Of a stretch of DNA of 64,000 nt, positions 61,271-64,000 are shown piece by piece. The DNA comes from Luteimonas suaedae (GTDB lineage Bacteria; Pseudomonadota; Gammaproteobacteria; Xanthomonadales; Xanthomonadaceae). The position numbers and the translations under genes were made by a program. Below the pieces are notes generated by a model. The model had not been told where the DNA came from. It did not search any database and saw only the letters and a list, made by a program, of their open reading frames with translations. Every line of letters starts with the position of its first letter. The first letter of the stretch is position 1. The stretch covers positions 1-64,000 of the forward strand of contig NZ_VSSP01000005.1 in NCBI RefSeq assembly GCF_008312895.1, in the 5' to 3' direction.

Positions 61271-62511
61271 GCATCATCGAAGACACCACCCCCGCGAACG
61301 CCTGTCCGGGCGCCGCCACCCGCGCGGTGCGCGCCGGCATCGATCGCGACCCGGCCTGGGGCGCGGTGACGCCGCCGCTGGTGCTGTCGTCGAACTTCAG
61401 CTTCGCCGGCTTCGCGGCCAAGCGCGAATACGACTACACCCGCAGCGGCAATCCCACCCGCGACCTGCTCGGCGACGCCCTGGCCGAGCTCGAGGGCGGC
61501 GCCGGCGGCGTGGTCACCTCGACCGGGATGTCGGCGATCACCTTGCTGTTGCATGCGCTGCTGCAGCCCGGCGATCGCCTGGTGGTGCCGCACGACGCCT
61601 ATGGCGGCAGCTGGCGGCTGTTCGATGCGCTGTCGCGCAAGGGCCATTTCGAGCTGGTCACCGCCGACCTGACCGATCCGCGCGCGCTCGCCGACGCACT
61701 GGCGCAGGCGCCGAAACTGGTGCTGGTCGAGACGCCCTCCAACCCGCTGCTGCGGATCACCGACCTGCGTTTCGTGATCGACGCCGCGCACCGCGCCGGC
61801 GCGCTGGTCGCGGTCGACAACACCTTCCTGTCGCCGGCGCTGCAGAATCCGATCGCCGCGTTCGGCGCCGATGCGGTGCTGCACTCGACCACCAAGTACA
61901 TCAACGGCCACAGCGACGTGGTGGGCGGTGCGCTGGTGGCGGCCACGCCGGAGCTGCACGAGCAGTTCACCTGGTGGGCCAACGCGCTCGGCATCACCGG
62001 CGCGCCGTTCGACAGCTTCCTCACCCTGCGCGGATTGCGGACGCTGGATGCGCGGCTGCGCGTGCACCAGGAAAACACCACCGCGATCGCCGCGCAGCTC
62101 GATGCACATCCGGCGGTCGCGCGCGTGTATTGGCCGGGCCTGGCGTCGCACCCGGGCCATGCGGTCGCGGCGCGGCAGCAGAAGGGCTTCGGCGCGATGC
62201 TCAGCCTCGAGCTCGCCGGCGACGGCCGCGCCGCGCAGGAGCAGGCGGTACGTGCCTTCGTCGACGGGCTGCAGTGCTTCACCCTGGCCGAATCGCTCGG
62301 CGGCGTGGAAAGCCTGATCGCGCATCCGGCGACCATGACCCATGCGGCGATGACGCCGGAAGCGCGGGCGCAGGCGGGCATCTCCGATGGGTTGTTGCGG
62401 CTGTCGGTGGGGATCGAGGCGGTCGAGGACCTGCAGGCCGACCTGGCCGCGGCGCTGGTGCGTGCCGAAGCCGCGCAGCGCGGTGCCGCGCGCAAACGGG
62501 TGGACGCATGA
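61267..62511 (+). CDS. metB: cystathionine gamma-synthase/O-succinylhomoserine lyase
   Basis: 414 residues. Cys/Met metabolism PLP enzyme: TRSGNPTRDLLGDALAELEGG, SAITLLLHALLQPGDRLVVPHDAYGGSWRLFD, VDNTFLSPALQNPIAAFGADAVLHSTTKYINGHSDVVGGALV with the PLP Lys in STTKYINGHSD. LAESLGGVESLIAHPATMTHAAM is also typical. It joins acylhomoserine with cysteine (cystathionine) or sulfide (homocysteine). The ATG at 61267 overlaps the metX stop, and its own stop overlaps the next gene, both as ATGA. Confidence 0.95.
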   Translation: MSIIEDTTPANACPGAATRAVRAGIDRDPAWGAVTPPLVLSSNFSFAGFAAKREYDYTRSGNPTRDLLGDALAELEGGAGGVVTSTGMSAITLLLHALLQPGDRLVVPHDAYGGSWRLFDALSRKGHFELVTADLTDPRALADALAQAPKLVLVETPSNPLLRITDLRFVIDAAHRAGALVAVDNTFLSPALQNPIAAFGADAVLHSTTKYINGHSDVVGGALVAATPELHEQFTWWANALGITGAPFDSFLTLRGLRTLDARLRVHQENTTAIAAQLDAHPAVARVYWPGLASHPGHAVAARQQKGFGAMLSLELAGDGRAAQEQAVRAFVDGLQCFTLAESLGGVESLIAHPATMTHAAMTPEARAQAGISDGLLRLSVGIEAVEDLQADLAAALVRAEAAQRGAARKRVDA

Positions 62512-63617
62512 GCACGGTCGCCAGCCTACCGCTGCCGGCGCGGCGCGGCGCGCGTTCGCCGACGCAGCGGCCAGCGCCGCGGCTGGCGCTGCTCGGTACC
62601 GGTACCGTCGGCAGTGCCTTCGTCGCCCGCTGCGAACGCCTGCGCGCGCAGGGCGTGGCGTTGCCCGCGTTCGCGTGGCTGTCGAATTCGCGCACGCTGG
62701 TGAGTGGCGGCGGCGATCCGCGACGTGCGGTCGAGGAGGCGCGGGCGGCGCCCGCGCGCGCCGGCAGTTGGCCGCCGTGGGTGGAGAGCGAGGGCTTGCG
62801 CAGCGGCGACATCGTCGTCGATGCCACCGCCAGCGACGGTGTCGCCGGCTGGCACAGCGAGTGGCTGGCGCGCGGTATCCATGTGGTTACCGCCAACAAG
62901 CTTGGCAACGGCGCCGACCTCGCGCGCGCCCAGGCGATCGCCGCTGCGCAGCGCGAGCGTATTGGCGTGCAGTATGGCGACAGCGCCACCGTCGGCGCCG
63001 GGCTGCCGTTGCTGCGCAGTATCCGCGAGCTGGTCGCCGGCGGCGACCGCATCCGCACGATCGAAGGCGTGCTCTCGGGATCGCTGGCCTGGCTGTTCGA
63101 TCGCTACGATGGCACGCGCGCGTTCTCGGACCTGGTGCGCGAGGCGCGCGATGCCGGGTTTACCGAGCCGGACCCGCGCGAGGACCTGGGCGGCGAGGAC
63201 GTGCGCCGCAAGCTGCTGATCCTGGCGCGCGCCGCCGGGCTGCCGTTGGAACCGCACGCCGTGCGGGTCGAGTCGCTGTTGCCCGAGGAACTCGCGCGCG
63301 CCGCACTCGCGCAGGTGGACGAGCGGCTCGCATTGCTCGATGCCGGCCTGGCCGAACGCCAGCGCCAGGCCCGCGCCGACGGTGCGCGGCTGCGATTCGT
63401 CGGCTGTTTCGACGACGCTGGTGCCAGCGTCGGGCTGCGCGCGCTGCCCGACGCGCATCCGCTATGCGCCGGCCGCGGCACCGACAACCTGGTCGCGATC
63501 GGGAGTTGTCGCTATCGCGAGCAGCCGCTGGTGATCCGCGGCCCCGGCGCCGGCGCCGAAGTCACCGCGGCGGCGTTGCTCGACGACGTGTTGCGGATCG
63601 CGCGCGCGGCGGCGTAG
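62508..63617 (+). CDS. homoserine dehydrogenase (operon-linked)
   Basis: 369 residues. The NAD(P)-binding start is LALLGTGTVGSAFVARCE (GxGxxG); GDIVVDATASDGVAGWHSEWLARGIHVVTANKLGNG carries the conserved VVTANK motif, and RTIEGVLSGSLAWLFDRYDG with FTEPDPREDLGGEDVRRKLLILARAAG is the homoserine dehydrogenase catalytic region. There is no ACT or aspartokinase domain, so it is the short monofunctional type. It makes homoserine, the substrate of MetX. It lies third in the operon with an ATGA overlap, so the SAM-I riboswitch should control homoserine supply too. Confidence 0.94.
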   Translation: MSTVASLPLPARRGARSPTQRPAPRLALLGTGTVGSAFVARCERLRAQGVALPAFAWLSNSRTLVSGGGDPRRAVEEARAAPARAGSWPPWVESEGLRSGDIVVDATASDGVAGWHSEWLARGIHVVTANKLGNGADLARAQAIAAAQRERIGVQYGDSATVGAGLPLLRSIRELVAGGDRIRTIEGVLSGSLAWLFDRYDGTRAFSDLVREARDAGFTEPDPREDLGGEDVRRKLLILARAAGLPLEPHAVRVESLLPEELARAALAQVDERLALLDAGLAERQRQARADGARLRFVGCFDDAGASVGLRALPDAHPLCAGRGTDNLVAIGSCRYREQPLVIRGPGAGAEVTAAALLDDVLRIARAAA

Positions 63618-63680
63618 TACGTTGCCGGTCGTTCGCAACGCGCACGCTCCGCGGTTTCGGCTGCGGCGCGTCCGGGCAAC

Positions 63681-64000
63681 TCATTCCACCTGCAACAGGC
63701 GCTGGTAGATCCGCAGGTCCTCCGGCGAGAAGCAGCAGAACAAGACGCGGCCGATGCCGTCCAGGCGCGCCGCGGTCTGGCGCACCGTCGTCACCGCAAC
63801 ATTCGCCGCGGCAGCGGCCGGATAGCCGTAGAGGCCGGTACTGATGCACGGGAAGGCGACGCTGCGCAGCCCGTGGGCGTCCGCCACTTCCAGCGAACGC
63901 CGATAGCACGAGGCCAACAGCTCCGGCTCGCCAGCGCCGCCGCCGCGCCAGACCGGACCGACGGTGTGGATGACGTGGCGGGCCGGCAAGCGGTAGCCGC
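63681..64000 (-). CDS. macro-domain protein (YmdB/O-acetyl-ADP-ribose deacetylase-like), partial
   Basis: The C-terminal ~106 residues are visible; the N-terminal part is beyond the right edge. It has LPARHVIHTVGPVWRGGGAGEPELLASCYRRSLEVA and SVAFPCISTGLYGYPAAAAANVAV, the ADP-ribose-binding macro motifs (VIHTVGP and ISTGLYGYP). Members bind ADP-ribose or remove it from proteins or O-acetyl-ADP-ribose. It is convergent with the methionine operon. Confidence 0.93.
   Translation of the reverse strand, partial: GYRLPARHVIHTVGPVWRGGGAGEPELLASCYRRSLEVADAHGLRSVAFPCISTGLYGYPAAAAANVAVTTVRQTAARLDGIGRVLFCCFSPEDLRIYQRLLQVE

Overview
The window is GC-rich chromosomal DNA from a Gram-negative gammaproteobacterium, most likely of the Lysobacterales (Xanthomonadales; a Lysobacter-, Luteimonas- or Pseudoxanthomonas-like genus). 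This rests on the many TonB-dependent receptors whose signal regions carry the LRDAI motif, the thiS/thiG/trmB set, a SAM-I riboswitch ahead of a metX-metB-homoserine dehydrogenase operon, REP/REPIN repeats of the GTAGGAGC type, and a chromosomal gene-cassette array. No species name can be read from the sequence.

Region 1 (1-6.3 kb) is a run of about eleven integron gene cassettes separated by attC sites, nearly all read on the minus strand. Contents are a VOC-fold protein, a PaaI-like thioesterase, an internally deleted aadA, an inverted epoxide hydrolase/dehalogenase-like gene, a GNAT acetyltransferase, an NTF2-like exported protein, a frameshifted unknown, a DJ-1/PfpI protein and small unknown or membrane proteins. 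attC polarity puts the expected attI/intI end on the right, but no integrase is there. As seen, this is a CALIN-type (integrase-less) array, and it runs off the left edge.

Region 2 (6.5-13.1 kb) holds hutU translationally coupled to a DsbA-like thiol oxidoreductase, an SLC13 transporter with RCK_C domains, trmB and thiG. Region 3 (13.4-18.8 kb) is a plus-strand trio (TonB-dependent receptor, secreted PI-PLC-like protein, PHP-domain metallohydrolase) lying between thiG and thiS, which are usually adjacent. A GDSL autotransporter esterase, tRNA-Gly(CCC) and a lower-GC patch with a truncated-looking secreted protein follow.

Region 4 (22.7-35.1 kb) contains a GMC oxidoreductase, a frameshifted chrA, an ADP/ATP-carrier-like transporter, a Tat-exported NAD-epimerase-like protein, two small proteins, fadE with a divergent TetR regulator and a candidate operator, and pckG. 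Region 5 (35.3-48.2 kb) is accessory in character: two TPR proteins fused to different 2-oxoglutarate/Fe oxygenase domains, small exported proteins, a relic transposase tail, two large TonB-dependent receptors with related leader regions, a fragment of a third receptor, and a small barrel-like protein.

Region 6 (48.3-59.9 kb) is mostly envelope and housekeeping: hslO, mtgA, a bactoprenol-type glycosyltransferase, a CBS-pair protein, an AsmA-like protein, two MliC-like lipoproteins flanking a hemolysin III homologue, prfC, an M23 peptidase and a phytase-like propeller lipoprotein. Region 7 (60.0-63.6 kb) is the methionine operon under a sigma70-like promoter and a SAM-I riboswitch, followed by a macro-domain gene cut by the right edge. 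Four ~142-bp REPINs, a second REP family and a cluster of CCATGG-centred palindromes are scattered through intergenic DNA.
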